Assembly: GCA_002300355.1 (NCBI GenBank)
Contig: NSGV01000001.1
Span: 3,286,001-3,350,000 of the forward strand
DNA: 64,000 nucleotides
From: Streptomyces sp. TLI_235
GTDB taxonomy: Bacteria; Actinomycetota; Actinomycetes; Streptomycetales; Streptomycetaceae
Reading direction: 5' to 3'
This document shows, one piece after another, positions 44,993 to 56,139 of this stretch. The notes below the pieces were generated by a model. That model was not told the DNA's origin, did no database searches, and was given only the letters and a program-made list of their open reading frames with translations. Position 1 is the stretch's first letter, and each line of letters opens with the position of its first letter. A program made the translations under genes and the position numbers.

Positions 44993-45292
44993 TTACAGCT
45001 TCATCAGGTTGCTGTCGTCGACCGAGGCGGTGTGCCTGGTCCGGAAGATGCTCACGATGATGGCGAGGCCGACCACGACCTCGGCCGCCGCGACCACCAT
45101 GGTGAAGAACGCGATGATCTGGCCGTCCAGGTTGCCGTGCATCCGGGAGAAGGTGACCAGGGCCAGGTTCGAGGCGTTGAGCATCAGCTCGACGCACATG
45201 AACAGCACGATCGCGTTCCGCCGGATCAACACACCGGACGCGCCGATGGTGAACAACAGGGCGGAGAGATAGAGGTAGTTGACGGGGTTCAC
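44993..45292 (-). CDS. nuoK: NADH-quinone oxidoreductase subunit K
   Basis: 99-aa three-helix membrane subunit of complex [39 protein letters not shown] (with the conserved channel Glu) and [18 protein letters not shown] (second Glu) are all present. The GTG start overlaps the nuoJ stop (GTGA). Length is normal for the family. Confidence 0.97.
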   Translation of the reverse strand: MNPVNYLYLSALLFTIGASGVLIRRNAIVLFMCVELMLNASNLALVTFSRMHGNLDGQIIAFFTMVVAAAEVVVGLAIIVSIFRTRHTASVDDSNLMKL

Positions 45293-46146
45293 GCCTCGTC
45301 CTCCTTCTTCGTCTCCTTCGTCGGCACCGTCTCCAGCGCGGCGCGCCGGCCCGGGGCGACGGGGCGGGCGGAGGACTCGCGGCCCAGCCACTCGGCGGTG
45401 GACTCCTCCAGCTCCGCCATCCGCTGCAGCATCTCCTGGCTGACGTCGCGGACCTGGCCGCGCTCGCGCAGGGTGCCCATCACCGAGTCCTCGGCGACGG
45501 TGCCGTCCGGCAGCAGGCCCGGGACGTCGACCGCGTTGTGCCGGGCGTACACGCCGGGGGCGGGCAGCGGCGGCACCTGCAGGTTGTCCTGGACGCGCTG
45601 GGCGGCCAGCTCGCGCTGGGTCCTCGGCTTCCGCACGTACTCGCGGTGGGTCAGCACCATGGCGCCGATCGCCGCGGTGATCAGCAGCGCGCCGGTCACC
45701 TCGAAGGCCCACACGTACTTGGTGAAGATCAGCCGGGCCAGGCCCTGCACATTGCCCTCGGCGTTGGCCTCGGACAGGCCGGAGAAGTCGCGCAGCTTCG
45801 CGTTGGCGAGGCCTGCGATCAGCAGCACGCCGAAGCCGAGCCCGCAGAGCACCGCGGCGAACCGCTGGCCCTTCAGCTGCTCCTTCAGCGAGTCCGCGCT
45901 GGTGACGCCGACCAGCATCACCACGAACAGGAAGAGCATCATGATCGCGCCGGTGTAGACGACGATCTGCACCACGCCCAGGAACACCGCCCCCTGGGCC
46001 ATGTAGCAGACCGCCAGCGACAGCATCGTCGCCGCCAGGCAGATCGCGCTGTGCACCGCCTTGCGCATCAGCAGCATGCCGAGCGCGCCGCCGACCGCGA
46101 TCACCGCGAGAACCCAGAACTGGACGGCCTCTCCGGTGGAGGTCAT
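45289..46146 (-). CDS. nuoJ: NADH-quinone oxidoreductase subunit J
   Basis: 285-aa membrane subunit of complex I. The five-helix core occupies ~1-185 ([59 protein letters not shown]). The remaining ~100 residues are a hydrophilic extension ending in a charged segment ([13 protein letters not shown]), longer than the E. coli protein but usual for actinobacteria. Overlaps nuoI by 4 bp (ATGA) and nuoK by 4 bp. Confidence 0.95.
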   Translation of the reverse strand: MTSTGEAVQFWVLAVIAVGGALGMLLMRKAVHSAICLAATMLSLAVCYMAQGAVFLGVVQIVVYTGAIMMLFLFVVMLVGVTSADSLKEQLKGQRFAAVLCGLGFGVLLIAGLANAKLRDFSGLSEANAEGNVQGLARLIFTKYVWAFEVTGALLITAAIGAMVLTHREYVRKPRTQRELAAQRVQDNLQVPPLPAPGVYARHNAVDVPGLLPDGTVAEDSVMGTLRERGQVRDVSQEMLQRMAELEESTAEWLGRESSARPVAPGRRAALETVPTKETKKEDEA

Positions 46147-46745
46147 GGCTGCACCTCCTTGTCGTGCTGGTGCCGCTCCTGCTGCACGGTGCCGGGCGCG
46201 GCCTGGGTGATCTCGCCCCGGTAGTAGGCCTGTTCGTCGGCCCCCGGGTAGTAGGCGTGCGGGCTGTCGACCATCCCCTCGGAGAGGCCGACCAGCAGTT
46301 GCTCCTTGGTGAAGATCAGGTCGGCCCGGGAGGAGTCCGCGAGCTCGTACTCGTTGGTCATGGTGAGCGCCCGGGTCGGGCAGGCCTCGATGCACAGCCC
46401 GCACAGGATGCAGCGGGCGTAGTTGATCTGGTACACCGCGCCGTAGCGCTCGCCGGGCGAGTAGCGCTCCTCGTCCCGGTTGTCGGCGCCCTCGACGTAG
46501 ATGGCGTCGGCCGGGCAGGCCCAGGCGCACAGCTCGCAGCCGATGCACTTCTCCAGGCCGTCCGGGTGCCGGTTCAGCTGGTGGCGGCCGTGGAAGCGCG
46601 GAGCGGTGGGCTTCTTCTGCTCCGGGTACTGCTCGGTGAGCCGCTTCTTGAACATGGCCTTGAAGGTCACGCCGAAGCCGGCGGCCGGGCCGAGGATCGA
46701 CGGCTTGGCCGTCGTGTCGTGTCCCGGGGTGTCGTCCGATGACAT
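46143..46745 (-). CDS. nuoI: NADH-quinone oxidoreductase subunit I
   Basis: 200-aa peripheral subunit with two 4Fe-4S clusters passing electrons towards the quinone site. [12 protein letters not shown] (~70) and [12 protein letters not shown] (~110) supply the eight cysteines. The C-terminal ~35 residues are a polar extension. It starts 6 bp after nuoH and its ribosome binding site lies within the end of that gene. Confidence 0.97.
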   Translation of the reverse strand: MSSDDTPGHDTTAKPSILGPAAGFGVTFKAMFKKRLTEQYPEQKKPTAPRFHGRHQLNRHPDGLEKCIGCELCAWACPADAIYVEGADNRDEERYSPGERYGAVYQINYARCILCGLCIEACPTRALTMTNEYELADSSRADLIFTKEQLLVGLSEGMVDSPHAYYPGADEQAYYRGEITQAAPGTVQQERHQHDKEVQP

Positions 46746-46751
46746 GTCGGC

Positions 46752-48098
46752 TCAGCTCCCTTCGGAATGGTCGGCCCCGTTGAGGGCGTCCTGGAGTTGC
46801 GGGGCGCGGCTGCGCCGGCGGGGCACCGGCGGCAGCTCCTGGCCGGGCAGCGGCGGCACCGGGTAACCCCCGGCCAACGGGTCGAAGGCGGCGGGCGGGG
46901 CGGGCTCGGCCGCGCCGGGCTTCTTCCGCAGCAGGTCCCAGACCAGTGCGAGCAGCAGCACCGCGGCGATCGGCGCGCCGACGTAGAGCACCACCTCGGC
47001 GAAGTCGTAGCCCTCGTTGCGCAGGGCGCGGACGCTGGCCACCATCACCAGCCAGACCAGCGAGACCGGGATGAGGATCTTCCAGCCGAGCTTCATGAAC
47101 TGGTCGTAGCGCAGCCGGGGCAGCGTGCCGCGGAGCCAGATGAAGAAGAAGAGCAGCAACTGGATCTTGACGATGATCCAGAGCATCGGCCACCAGCCGT
47201 GGTTGGCGCCCTCCCAGAAGGCCGAGATCGGCCAGGGGGCCCGCCAGCCGCCCAGGAAGAGGGTGGAGGCGACGGCCGAGACGGTCACCATGTTGACGTA
47301 CTCGGCGAGCATGAACATCGCGAACTTCAGCGAGGAGTACTCGGTGTTGAAGCCGCCGACCAGCTCGCCCTCGGCCTCCGGGAGGTCGAACGGCGCCCGG
47401 TTGGTCTCGCCGACCATCGCGATGATGTAGACGATGAACGAGACCGGTAGCAGCACCGCGAACCAGGTCGGCTGCTGGGAGGCGACGATCTCCGAGGTGG
47501 ACATCGAGCCCGAGTAGATGAAGACCGCCGCGAAGGACAGGCCCATCGCGATCTCGTAGCTGATCATCTGGGCGGAGGAGCGGATGCCGCCGAGCAGCGG
47601 GTAGGTCGAGCCGGAGGACCAGCCGGCCAGCACGATGCCGTAGATGCCGACGGAAGCGGTCGCCAGGATGTAGAGCAGGGCGATCGGCAGGTCGGTGAGC
47701 TGCAGCGGGGTGCGGGTGCCGAAGATCGACACCTGGTCGTCGGCCGGGCCGAAGGGGATCACCGCGAAGGCCATGAACGCCGGGATCGCGCTGACGATCG
47801 GGGCGAGGATGTAGACCGCCTTGTCGGCCCCGGTGACGACCAGGTCCTCCTTGAGGGCCAGCTTCACGCCGTCGGCGAGCGACTGCAGCATGCCCCAGGG
47901 GCCGTGCCGGTTGGGGCCGATCCGCAGCTGCATCCAGGCGACGACCTTGCGCTCCCACACGATGGCGATCAGCACCGTGAGGACGAGGAAGGCGAAGACG
48001 AAGACCGCCTTGAGCAGCACCAGCCACCAGGGGTCGCGGCCGAAGAAGCCGAGCGTGTCGTAGGCGGCGAGCATCTGGGGGGCAGCGAGGGTTCGCAT
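46752..48098 (-). CDS. nuoH: NADH-quinone oxidoreductase subunit H
   Basis: 448-aa membrane subunit forming much of the quinone-binding site. [42 protein letters not shown] and [19 protein letters not shown] are the family signatures. After the last helix (~385) comes a ~60-residue Pro-rich cytoplasmic tail. The ATG overlaps the nuoG stop (TGATG). Confidence 0.97.
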   Translation of the reverse strand: MRTLAAPQMLAAYDTLGFFGRDPWWLVLLKAVFVFAFLVLTVLIAIVWERKVVAWMQLRIGPNRHGPWGMLQSLADGVKLALKEDLVVTGADKAVYILAPIVSAIPAFMAFAVIPFGPADDQVSIFGTRTPLQLTDLPIALLYILATASVGIYGIVLAGWSSGSTYPLLGGIRSSAQMISYEIAMGLSFAAVFIYSGSMSTSEIVASQQPTWFAVLLPVSFIVYIIAMVGETNRAPFDLPEAEGELVGGFNTEYSSLKFAMFMLAEYVNMVTVSAVASTLFLGGWRAPWPISAFWEGANHGWWPMLWIIVKIQLLLFFFIWLRGTLPRLRYDQFMKLGWKILIPVSLVWLVMVASVRALRNEGYDFAEVVLYVGAPIAAVLLLALVWDLLRKKPGAAEPAPPAAFDPLAGGYPVPPLPGQELPPVPRRRSRAPQLQDALNGADHSEGS

Positions 48099-50536
48099 CA
48101 CGCCTCCTGTGCCGGTGCGATGGTGACCAGGTGGCCGACGGTGGTGCCGAGCGTGCGGTGCGCGCCGCCCGGCGTGGAGTTGAGGGGCAGCCAGACCGTG
48201 CGGTCCGGCATGTCCTCGGTGATCTCCAGCGGCAGGACGACCGAGCCGGCCGGACCGGTGACCCGCAGCGCCGCCGCGGCGCCGATCTCGGCGGCGGTGC
48301 CCGCGGAGAGCCGGGCGACCACCGGGTGCCGGGTGCCGGCAAGGTGCTCGTCGCCGTCCTGGAGGCTGCCGTTGTCGAGCAGCATCCGGTGGCCGGCGAG
48401 GACCGCCTGGCCGGTGGCCGGCCGGGGCAGCGGCGCGGGGTGCGCGGTGGGGGCGGCCGGCCGGTCGCCCGGCCACGGGGTGAAGCGGTCGAGCTCGCGG
48501 CGGGCGGCGGTGACGTCCGGCAGGCCGAGCGGCCGGCCGAGGGCGTCGGCCAGCATGTGCAGCACCCGCACGTCCGAGTGCAGATGGCGCCGCATCAGCT
48601 GGTCGGCCTTGAGCGCGGGCTCGAACAGCCGGACCCTGCCCTCCCAGTCGAGGAAGGTGCCGGCCTTCTCGGCGACCGCGGCGACCGGCAGCACCACGTC
48701 GGCGTGCGCGGTGACGGCGGAGGGCCGCAGCTCCAGCGAGACCACGAAGGCGGCCCGGGCGAGCGCCTCCTCGGCGAGCGCCGGGTCGGCGAGGTCCTCG
48801 ACGCCGACTCCGCCGACCACGAGCGCGTCCAGGTCGCCGGCCGCGGTGGCGGCGAGGATCTGGTCGGTGTCGCGGCCGAGCCGGGACGGCAGGTCGGGCA
48901 CGCCCCAGGCGGCGGCGGCCTCGGCGCGGGCGGCGAGCACGGTGACCGGGCGGCCGCCGGGCAGCAGGCCGGGCAGTGCGCCGGCCTCGACGGCGCCGCG
49001 CTCGCCGGCCCTGCGCGGGATCCAGGCGAGGGTGGCGCCGGTGGCGTGGGCGAGCCGCAGGGCGGCGGTGAGGCCGCCGGCGACGGCGGCCAGCCGCTCG
49101 CCGACCAGGATCACCGCGCCGGGCGAGCGCAGCGCGTCGGAGGCCCGGCCGGCGTCGTCGGCGAGCACCTCGTCGCCGGCTAGGGCGGCCAGCCACTCGG
49201 CCTCGGTGCCGGGGGCCGCGGGCAGCAGCGAGCCGCGGAGCTTGGTGAGGCCGCGGGTGGCGTGCGAGGCGATCGCGTAGACCCGCTGGCCCTTGTCACG
49301 GACGGCCTTGCGCAGCCGCAGGAAGACGATCGGCGACTCCTCCTCCGGCTCCAGGCCGGCGAGTAGCACGGCCGGGGCGTCCTCCAGCTGCCGGTAGGTG
49401 ACGCCGGCGCCGTCCAGGTCGGTGCCGCGGCCGGCGACGGCGGCGGCCAGGAAGTCCGCCTCCTCGCCGCTGTGCGGGCGGGCCCGGAAGTCGACGTCGT
49501 TGGTGCCGAGCACCAGGCGGGCGAACTTGGCGTAGCCGTAGGCGTCCTCGACGGTGACCCGGCCGCCGGCGAGTACGCCGGTGCGGGCGCCGCGCAGCCC
49601 CTCGGCGGCGCGGGCGAGCGCCTCGGGCCAGGAGGAGGGGGCGAGTTCGCCGTCCGCGCCGCGGACCAGCGGGGTGGCGATGCGGTCGCGCTGCTGGGCG
49701 TAGCGGAAGGCGAAGCGGCCCTTGTCGCAGCTCCACTCCTCGTTGACCTCGGGGTCCTCGCCGGCGAGGCGGCGCAGCACCTTGCCGCGGCGGTGGTCGG
49801 TGCGCATCGAGCAGCCGGCGGAGCAGTGCTCGCAGACGCTGGGCGAGGAGACCAGGTCGAAGGGGCGGGAGCGGAAGCGGTAGGCGGCGGAGGTGAGCGC
49901 GCCGACCGGGCAGATCTGGATGGTGTTGCCGGAGAAGTAGGAGTGGAAGTCGTCGCCCTCGCCGGTGCCGACCTGCTGGAGGGCGCCGCGTTCGAGGAGG
50001 TCGATGAAGGGGTCTCCGGCGATCTGCTGGGAGAACCGGGTGCAGCGGGCGCAGAGCACGCAGCGCTCCCGGTCGAGCAGGACCTGGGTGGAGATCGGGA
50101 CGGGCTTGGGGTAGGTGCGCTTGACGCCGTCGAAGCGGGTGTCTGCGTCGCCGGTGGACATCGCCTGGTTCTGCAGCGGGCACTCGCCGCCCTTGTCGCA
50201 GACCGGGCAGTCCAGCGGGTGGTTGATGAGCAGCAGCTCCATGACGCCGCGCTGGGCCTTCTCGGCGACCGGGGAGCTGAGCTGCGTGCGCACGACCATG
50301 CCTTCGGCGACCGGGATGGTGCAGGAGGCGACGGGCTTGCGCTGGCCCTCGATCTCGACGATGCACTGGCGACAGGCGCCCGCCGGGTCCAGCAGCGGGT
50401 GGTCGCAGAAGCGCGGGATCTGGGTGCCGATCTGCTCGGCGGCGCGGATGACCAGGGTGCCCTTGGGCACCTGGACCTCGACGCCGTCGATGGTGAGCGT
50501 GACGAGGTCGGTGGCCGTGGTGTCTGTGACGGTCAC
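48098..50536 (-). CDS. nuoG: NADH-quinone oxidoreductase subunit G
   Basis: 812-aa peripheral-arm subunit carrying several iron-sulfur clusters. The 2Fe-2S ligands are in [15 protein letters not shown] and further Cys; [18 protein letters not shown] gives the His-Cys3 cluster; CVLCARC and later Cys give a 4Fe-4[14 protein letters not shown] plus SCDKGRF give the extra cluster found in many bacteria. The C-terminal two thirds are a molybdopterin-oxidoreductase-like domain without visible cofactor residues, rich in Ala and variable. GTG 50536 follows GGGAGG and overlaps the nuoF stop. Confidence 0.96.
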   Translation of the reverse strand: MTVTDTTATDLVTLTIDGVEVQVPKGTLVIRAAEQIGTQIPRFCDHPLLDPAGACRQCIVEIEGQRKPVASCTIPVAEGMVVRTQLSSPVAEKAQRGVMELLLINHPLDCPVCDKGGECPLQNQAMSTGDADTRFDGVKRTYPKPVPISTQVLLDRERCVLCARCTRFSQQIAGDPFIDLLERGALQQVGTGEGDDFHSYFSGNTIQICPVGALTSAAYRFRSRPFDLVSSPSVCEHCSAGCSMRTDHRRGKVLRRLAGEDPEVNEEWSCDKGRFAFRYAQQRDRIATPLVRGADGELAPSSWPEALARAAEGLRGARTGVLAGGRVTVEDAYGYAKFARLVLGTNDVDFRARPHSGEEADFLAAAVAGRGTDLDGAGVTYRQLEDAPAVLLAGLEPEEESPIVFLRLRKAVRDKGQRVYAIASHATRGLTKLRGSLLPAAPGTEAEWLAALAGDEVLADDAGRASDALRSPGAVILVGERLAAVAGGLTAALRLAHATGATLAWIPRRAGERGAVEAGALPGLLPGGRPVTVLAARAEAAAAWGVPDLPSRLGRDTDQILAATAAGDLDALVVGGVGVEDLADPALAEEALARAAFVVSLELRPSAVTAHADVVLPVAAVAEKAGTFLDWEGRVRLFEPALKADQLMRRHLHSDVRVLHMLADALGRPLGLPDVTAARRELDRFTPWPGDRPAAPTAHPAPLPRPATGQAVLAGHRMLLDNGSLQDGDEHLAGTRHPVVARLSAGTAAEIGAAAALRVTGPAGSVVLPLEITEDMPDRTVWLPLNSTPGGAHRTLGTTVGHLVTIAPAQEA

Positions 50537-51891
50537 GCGTGCACCTCCCTCTCCGTGGCGGACTCGTGGGCGTGGGGCCGGCCTGCCCAGACGGTGGAGG
50601 CGGCGGGGTCGAGCGGGCAGCGCCGCTCGGTGAGGTGCTGCTCGTACTCCTCGCGGAAGTACTGCAGCGAGGAGACGATCGGGCTGGCGGCGCCGTCGCC
50701 GAGGGCGCAGAACGACTTGCCGTTGATGTTGTCGGCGATGTCGAGGAGCTTCTCCAGGTCGCCGCTCTCGCCCTGGCCCGCCTCGATCCGCTTGAGCAGC
50801 TGGACGAGCCAGTAGGTGCCCTCGCGGCAGGGGGTGCACTTGCCGCAGGACTCGTGGGCGTAGAACTCCGTCCAGCGGGTGACGGCGCGGACCACGCAGG
50901 TGGTCTCGTCGAAGACCTGGAGGGCCTTGGTGCCGAGCATGGAGCCGGCGGCGCCGACGCCCTCGTAGTCGAGCGGGACGTCGAGGTGCTGGTCGGTGAA
51001 CATCGGTGTGGAGGAGCCGCCCGGGGTCCAGAACTTGAGGCGGTGGCCGGCCCGGATGCCGCCGCTGATCTCCAGCAGCTGGCGCAGGGTGATGCCGAGC
51101 GGGGCCTCGTACTGGCCGGGGTTGGTGACGTGCCCGGACAGCGAGTAGAGGGTGAAGCCGGGGGACTTCTCGGTGCCGAGTCCCTTGAACCACTCCTTGC
51201 CGCGGCTGAGGATCGGCGGCACGGAGGCGATCGACTCGACGTTGTTCACCACGGTCGGGCAGGCGTAGAGGCCGGCGATAGCGGGGAACGGCGGGCGGAG
51301 CCGGGGCTGGCCGCGGCGGCCCTCCAGGGAGTCGAGGAGGGCGGTCTCCTCGCCGCAGATGTAGGCGCCGGCGCCGGCGTGCACGGTGATGTCGAGGTCG
51401 ATGCCGGAGCCGAGGATGTCCTTGCCGAGGTAGCCGGCCTCGTAGGCCTCGGCGACGGCGGCCTGCAGCCGGCGGAGCACCGGGACGACCTCGCCGCGCA
51501 GGTAGATGAAGGCGTGGTTACAGCGGATCGCGTAGGAGGCGATCACCATGCCCTCGATGAGGGAGTGCGGGTTGGCGAAGAGCAGCGGGATGTCCTTGCA
51601 GGTGCCCGGCTCGGACTCGTCCGCGTTGACGACGAGGTAGTGCGGCTTGCCGTCGTTCTGCGGGATGAACTGCCACTTCATGCCGGTGGGGAAGCCGGCG
51701 CCGCCGCGGCCGCGCAGGCCGGAGTCCTTGACGAGGGCGATGACCTCGTCGGGCGGCATGGTGAGGGCGCTGCGCAGGCCGGCGTAGCCGTCGTGACGGA
51801 GGTAGGTCTCCAGCGTCCAGGGACGGTCGTCGTCCCAGCTGGCGGAGAGGACCGGCGTCAGGAGCTTCTCGGCCGGTTCGGCGGAGGTCAT
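50533..51891 (-). CDS. nuoF: NADH-quinone oxidoreductase subunit F
   Basis: 452-aa NADH-binding flavoprotein. FMN and NADH motifs [16 protein letters not shown] and [19 protein letters not shown], then the 4Fe-4S ligands in [13 protein letters not shown] with a fourth Cys in [11 protein letters not shown]. The final ~25 residues are a polar extension. The ATG overlaps the nuoE stop by one base (TGATG). Confidence 0.97.
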   Translation of the reverse strand: MTSAEPAEKLLTPVLSASWDDDRPWTLETYLRHDGYAGLRSALTMPPDEVIALVKDSGLRGRGGAGFPTGMKWQFIPQNDGKPHYLVVNADESEPGTCKDIPLLFANPHSLIEGMVIASYAIRCNHAFIYLRGEVVPVLRRLQAAVAEAYEAGYLGKDILGSGIDLDITVHAGAGAYICGEETALLDSLEGRRGQPRLRPPFPAIAGLYACPTVVNNVESIASVPPILSRGKEWFKGLGTEKSPGFTLYSLSGHVTNPGQYEAPLGITLRQLLEISGGIRAGHRLKFWTPGGSSTPMFTDQHLDVPLDYEGVGAAGSMLGTKALQVFDETTCVVRAVTRWTEFYAHESCGKCTPCREGTYWLVQLLKRIEAGQGESGDLEKLLDIADNINGKSFCALGDGAASPIVSSLQYFREEYEQHLTERRCPLDPAASTVWAGRPHAHESATEREVHA

Positions 51892-52631
51892 CACGCTTCG
51901 GTCCCTTCGTGCCGGGGGGCGACCACCTTGGTGCCCGCGGTGCCGGGGAGCGCCTCGCCCTTGGCGAGCTTGAGGCCCGCAAGGGAGGGGGTGCCGCCGG
52001 CGCCGGACTCGTCGACGGCGCCGGGGCGCTCGTCGGGGAAGCCGGCGAGGATGCGCGCGGTCTCCTTGAAGGAGCAGAGCTTGGCGCCGCGGGTGGGGCG
52101 GACCTCCCGGCCGGCGCGCAGGTCGTCGACGAGCTGCTTGGCGCTCTCGGGGGTCTGGTTGTCGAAGAACTCCCAGTTGACCATCACCACGGGGGCGTAG
52201 TCGCAGGCGGCGTTGCACTCGATGTGCTCGATGGAGATCGCGCCGTCGTCGGTGGTCCGGTTGTTCTCGATGCCGAGGTGCTGCTTGAGCTCGTCGAAGA
52301 TCTGGTCGCCGCCGAGGACGGCGCACAGGGTGTTGGTGCAGACGCCGACGTGGTAGTCGCCGGCGGGCCGGCGGCGGTACATGGTGTAGAAGGTCGCGAC
52401 CGCGGTGACCTCTGCGGTGGTGAGGTCGAGTTGTTCGGCGCAGAAGCGGATGCCGGTCGGGGTGACGCAGCCGTCCTCGGCCTGCACCAGGTGGAGCAGC
52501 GGGAGCAGGGCGGAGCGGGCGACCGGGTAGCGGCCGATCAGTTCGCGGGCGTCGGCGGCGAGCCGCTCGTGGACGTCCTGCGGGTACGGCTTGGCCGGCA
52601 GTGCCGGCAGTCCGAGTTCGACGTTGGTCAC
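51891..52631 (-). CDS. nuoE: NADH-quinone oxidoreductase subunit E
   Basis: 246-aa thioredoxin-like 2Fe-2S subunit. Cluster ligands are in [12 protein letters not shown] and [12 protein letters not shown]. The core ends near residue 190 and is followed by ~55 residues rich in Gly, Pro and Lys not seen in E. coli. GTG 52631 overlaps the nuoD stop (GTGA). Confidence 0.96.
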   Translation of the reverse strand: MTNVELGLPALPAKPYPQDVHERLAADARELIGRYPVARSALLPLLHLVQAEDGCVTPTGIRFCAEQLDLTTAEVTAVATFYTMYRRRPAGDYHVGVCTNTLCAVLGGDQIFDELKQHLGIENNRTTDDGAISIEHIECNAACDYAPVVMVNWEFFDNQTPESAKQLVDDLRAGREVRPTRGAKLCSFKETARILAGFPDERPGAVDESGAGGTPSLAGLKLAKGEALPGTAGTKVVAPRHEGTEA

Positions 52632-53959
52632 CGGTCCACGCCTCCCATCACCGGGTCGATCCCGGCCACCGCGACGATGACGTCGGCGACCTGGCCGCCC
52701 TCGCACATCGCCGCCATCGTCTGCAGGTTGGTGAACGAGGGGTCGCGGAAGTGGACCCGGTAGGGCCGGGTGCCTCCGTCGCTGACCACGTGCACCCCGA
52801 GTTCGCCCTTGGCCGACTCGACGGCCGAGTAGGCCTGGCCGACGGGCACCCGGAAGCCCTCGGTGACCAGCTTGAAGTGGTGGATCAGGGCCTCCATGGA
52901 GGTGCCCATGATCTTCCGGATGTGGTCGAGGGAGTTGCCCATGCCGTCGGGGCCGACGGCGAGTTGGGCGGGCCAGGCGATCTTCTTGTCGCCGACCATG
53001 ACCGGGCCGGGCTTCAGCCGGTCGAGGCACTGCTCGACGATCCGCAGGGACTGCTTCATCTCCTCCAGCCGGATCAGGAAGCGGCCGTAGGAGTCGGCGG
53101 TGTCGGCGGTGGCGACCTCGAAGTCGTAGTCCTCGTAGCCGCAGTAGGGGTCGGTCTTGCGCAGGTCGTGCGGCAGGCCGGTGGCGCGCAGGATCGGGCC
53201 GGTGGCGCCGAGGGCGAGGCAGCCGGCCAGGTCGAGGTGGCCGACGTCGACCAGGCGGGCCTTGAAGACCGGGTTGGTGGTGGCGAGTTTGTCGTACTCG
53301 TGCATCCGGGAGCGGAACAGCTGGACCGCTTCGCGGATCTTGTCGACGGCGCCGGGCGGGAGGTCCTGGGCGAGGCCGCCGGGGCGGACGTAGGCGTGGT
53401 TCATCCGCAGACCGGTGACCAGCTCGAAGACGTCCAGGATGAGTTCGCGGTCGCGGAAGCCGTAGATCATCAGGGTGGTGGAGCCGATCTCCATGCCGCC
53501 GGTGGCGAGTGCCACGAGGTGCGAGGAGATGCGGTTGAGCTCCATCATGAGAACGCGGACCACGGTGGCGCGCTCGGGGACGTCGGCGGTGATGCCGAGC
53601 AGCTTCTCGACGGCGAGGCAGTAGGCGGTCTCGTTGAACAGCGGCGTCAGGTAGTCCATGCGGGTCACGAAGGTGGTGCCCTGGACCCAGTTCCGGAACT
53701 CCATGTTCTTCTCGATGCCGGTGTGGAGGTAGCCGATGCCGCAGCGGGCCTCCGTCACCGTCTCGCCGTCGATCTCCAGGATGAGCCGGAGCACGCCGTG
53801 GGTGGACGGGTGCTGCGGGCCCATGTTGACGATGATCCGCTCGTCGTCGGCGCGGGCGACGGCGTCGACGACCTCGCCCCAGTCGCCGCCGGTGACGGTG
53901 AAGACGCGCCCCTCGGTGGTCTCGCGGGCACCGGCCTCTTCGTAGTGGTGAGTGGTCAT
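52628..53959 (-). CDS. nuoD: NADH-quinone oxidoreductase subunit D
   Basis: 443-aa peripheral subunit related to NiFe-hydrogenase large subunits; with NuoB it forms the quinone pocket. [22 protein letters not shown] near residue 45, [16 protein letters not shown], and the C-terminal DPVMGGVDR are characteristic. Its ATG overlaps the nuoC stop by one base. Confidence 0.97.
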   Translation of the reverse strand: MTTHHYEEAGARETTEGRVFTVTGGDWGEVVDAVARADDERIIVNMGPQHPSTHGVLRLILEIDGETVTEARCGIGYLHTGIEKNMEFRNWVQGTTFVTRMDYLTPLFNETAYCLAVEKLLGITADVPERATVVRVLMMELNRISSHLVALATGGMEIGSTTLMIYGFRDRELILDVFELVTGLRMNHAYVRPGGLAQDLPPGAVDKIREAVQLFRSRMHEYDKLATTNPVFKARLVDVGHLDLAGCLALGATGPILRATGLPHDLRKTDPYCGYEDYDFEVATADTADSYGRFLIRLEEMKQSLRIVEQCLDRLKPGPVMVGDKKIAWPAQLAVGPDGMGNSLDHIRKIMGTSMEALIHHFKLVTEGFRVPVGQAYSAVESAKGELGVHVVSDGGTRPYRVHFRDPSFTNLQTMAAMCEGGQVADVIVAVAGIDPVMGGVDR

Positions 53960-54663
53960 CAGCTGTACGACCTCCGCTGGTCGGGCGCCGGGATCTGGGC
54001 ACCCTTGTACTCGACGGGGATGCCGCCGAGCGGGTAGTCCTTGCGCTGCGGGTGGCCCAGCCAGTCGTCCGGCATCATGATCCGGGTGAGGGCGGGGTGG
54101 CCGTCGAAGACCAGGCCGAAGAAGTCGTAGGTCTCGCGCTCGTGCCAGTCGTTGGTCGGGTAGACGCTGACGACGGAGGGGACGTGCGGGTCGGTGTCCG
54201 GCGCGGTGACCTCCAGCCGGATCAGCCGGGTGTGGGTGATCGACCGCAGGTGGTAGACGGCGTGCAGCTCACGGCCCTTGTCGGCCGGGTAGTGGACGCC
54301 GCTCACACCGAGGCAGAGCTCGAAGCGGAGCGCCGGGTCGTCGCGCAGCGTGCGGACGGCCTTCAGCAGGTGCTCGCGGGCGACGTGGAAGGTGAGTTCG
54401 TCGCGGTCGACGACGGTCTTCTCGATCACCGCGGCGACGTCGAGGCCCTGCTCCTCCAGGGCGCCCTCGAACTCGTCGGCGACCTCGTCGAACCAGCCGC
54501 CGTAGGGGCGGGTGCTCGCGGGCGGGAGGGCGACCGGGCTGTTGAGGCCGCCGAAGCCGGAGGTGTCGCCGGTGCCCTGGGCGCCGAACATGCCCTGGCG
54601 GCTGCCGATCACCTCGACCGGGATCTCCTTGCGGGTGGCGGGTACGCCGTTCTGCTCGGTCAT
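53959..54663 (-). CDS. nuoC: NADH-quinone oxidoreductase subunit C
   Basis: 234-aa peripheral subunit. The 30-kDa-subunit signature [22 protein letters not shown] is followed by [19 protein letters not shown]. The N-terminal ~70 residues are an actinobacterial extension ([20 protein letters not shown]). The ATG overlaps the nuoB stop (ATGA). Confidence 0.97.
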   Translation of the reverse strand: MTEQNGVPATRKEIPVEVIGSRQGMFGAQGTGDTSGFGGLNSPVALPPASTRPYGGWFDEVADEFEGALEEQGLDVAAVIEKTVVDRDELTFHVAREHLLKAVRTLRDDPALRFELCLGVSGVHYPADKGRELHAVYHLRSITHTRLIRLEVTAPDTDPHVPSVVSVYPTNDWHERETYDFFGLVFDGHPALTRIMMPDDWLGHPQRKDYPLGGIPVEYKGAQIPAPDQRRSYS

Positions 54664-55214
54664 CGCAGCAGCCCCCGCATCTCGCTGACCGGCGTGGCCT
54701 GCAGGGCGATCTGCTCGGCCTGCTCCTCGGCGCGGCGGCGGTTCACGCCGAGCTTCTCGTGCTGGATCTTGTCGTGCAGCTTGAGGATCGCGTCCAACAG
54801 CATCTCCGGGCGGGGCGGACAGCCCGGCAGGTAGATGTCGACGGGGACGATGTGGTCCACGCCCTGGACGATCGCGTAGTTGTTGAACATGCCCCCGGAG
54901 GAGGCGCAGACGCCCATCGAGATGACCCACTTCGGGTTCGGCATCTGGTCGTAGACCTGCCGCAGCACCGGTGCCATCTTCTGGCTCACCCGGCCGGCCA
55001 CGATCATCAGGTCGGCCTGCCGCGGGGAGCCGCGGAACACCTCCATGCCGAACCGGGCCAGGTCGTAGCGGCCGGCGCCGGTCGTCATCATCTCGATCGC
55101 GCAGCAGGCCAGGCCGAAGGTGGCGGGGAAGAGCGACGCCTTCCGCACCCACCCAGCGGCGGCCTCCACGCTGGTGAGCAGAAAGCCGCTCGGCAGCTTC
55201 TCCTCGATACCCAT
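54660..55214 (-). CDS. nuoB: NADH-quinone oxidoreductase subunit B
   Basis: 184-aa subunit holding cluster N2, the last iron-sulfur centre before quinone. Cys ligands are in [23 protein letters not shown] and [13 protein letters not shown]. It starts 60 bp after nuoA, the longest gap in the operon, with its own GAGAGGGATCTG ribosome binding site. Confidence 0.97.
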   Translation of the reverse strand: MGIEEKLPSGFLLTSVEAAAGWVRKASLFPATFGLACCAIEMMTTGAGRYDLARFGMEVFRGSPRQADLMIVAGRVSQKMAPVLRQVYDQMPNPKWVISMGVCASSGGMFNNYAIVQGVDHIVPVDIYLPGCPPRPEMLLDAILKLHDKIQHEKLGVNRRRAEEQAEQIALQATPVSEMRGLLR

Positions 55215-55274
55215 CAGATCCCTCTCAATGCCCTCAAGTCCGGTGGCTTGTCCGCCCGTTCACAAAGTCAGCGG

Positions 55275-55634
55275 TCAGTCCCACTCCAGACCGCCGCGGC
55301 GCCAGACATAGGCGTACGCAACGAAGACGGTGGCGATGAACAGGAGCATCTCGACCAGCCCGAAGATCCCGAGGGCGTCGAAGCTGACCGCCCAGGGGTA
55401 GAGGAAGACGATCTCGATGTCGAAGACGATGAAGAGCATCGCCGTCAGGTAGTACTTGATCGGGAACCGCCCGCCGCCCAGCGGCTGCGGGGTCGGCTCG
55501 ATGCCGCACTCGTACGCCTCCAACTTGGCCCGGTTGTAGCGCTTCGGGCCGGTGAGCGAGGCCATCACGACGGAGCCGACCGCGAACGCCGCCGCGATGG
55601 CACCGAGTACGAGGATCGGCGCGTAGGCATTCAT
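55275..55634 (-). CDS. nuoA: NADH-quinone oxidoreductase subunit A
   Basis: 119-aa three-helix membrane subunit and first gene of the operon. The signature YECGIEPTP and FPIKYYLTAMLFIVFDIEIVF are intact. ATG 55634 follows GGAGGGAGCGGGGGCT. A Rex-type operator lies about 100 bp upstream and two Crp-type sites 150-200 bp upstream, suggesting redox and cyclic-nucleotide-receptor control of complex I. Confidence 0.97.
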   Translation of the reverse strand: MNAYAPILVLGAIAAAFAVGSVVMASLTGPKRYNRAKLEAYECGIEPTPQPLGGGRFPIKYYLTAMLFIVFDIEIVFLYPWAVSFDALGIFGLVEMLLFIATVFVAYAYVWRRGGLEWD

Positions 55635-55732
55635 AGCCCCCGCTCCCTCCGTCCAGTCGTCCTTGACTGCAGATAGGAACTGCCGGGTCACGCCGGGGTG
55701 ATCCGGTGATCCGGACCGTGAGATCAACCCCA

Positions 55733-55748
55733 TGTGAGGCAGTTCACA
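55733..55748. promoter_or_regulatory. Rex-type operator upstream of nuoA
   Basis: TGTGAGGCAGTTCACA matches the inverted repeat TGTGA-N6-TCACA of the redox repressor Rex, which senses the NADH/NAD+ ratio and controls respiratory genes in Streptomyces. It is centred about 107 bp upstream of the nuoA start. Only one arm position (G for A at the sixth base) departs from the ideal palindrome. Confidence 0.72.
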
Positions 55749-55784
55749 AAGCCTGGATCGAGCGCATCTTATGCCCGTCGGCTT

Positions 55785-55798
55785 GTGATCTGCGACAC
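55785..55798 (+). promoter_or_regulatory. Crp-type site 1
   Basis: GTGATCTGCGACAC fits GTG-N6-G-N-CAC, the motif I recall for Streptomyces Crp. It shares TTGTGATCT-R-CG-M-CAC with site 2, 33 bp further on, about three helical turns. Confidence 0.5.
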
Positions 55799-55817
55799 GC
55801 GGTTCGGAACGATCTTT

Positions 55818-55831
55818 GTGATCTACGCCAC
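55818..55831 (+). promoter_or_regulatory. Crp-type site 2
   Basis: GTGATCTACGCCAC fits the same GTG-N6-G-N-CAC pattern and differs from site 1 at two positions. Being same-face and near-identical, the two sites are more likely functional than chance. Confidence 0.5.
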
Positions 55832-56139
55832 CTGACAAACGACCCCCAAGGGGATCAAGCCGCGGCTCAACCACCCATTGAACGCAAATGGTCACAAACA
55901 GTCGCATTCACTTCTGAAGCGACTGGTCAGAGGCTTGCGCCTATATCAATCATGCGGCGGCCGGAGCAAATTTCTGAGCACTCTGTCAGACGTGATATAG
56001 GCACCTCACCCACCCGAGTGCGGCACCGGTGCGATCGATTGACCTTTCTTTCACAAGCTCACGAACGGCACCCCGCCGCCGCGGCGCGGTACCCGTTCAG
56101 CGGCTGGCCGCGCGGCCCCCGGCCCGCGAACCTTGATCC

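Larger units (their letters stand above)
55635..56139. other. Divergent regulatory region upstream of nuoA
   Basis: 505 bp without a supported gene and clearly A/T-richer than the rest of the window, especially 55750-56060. It holds a Rex-type operator and two Crp-type sites described separately. GATATAGG and CTATATC occur near 55944 and 55993. TTTCACAAGCTCACGAA at about 56050 resembles half of a further Rex-like site. No exact promoter was assigned for nuoA or for the divergent DUF2278 gene. Confidence 0.6.
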
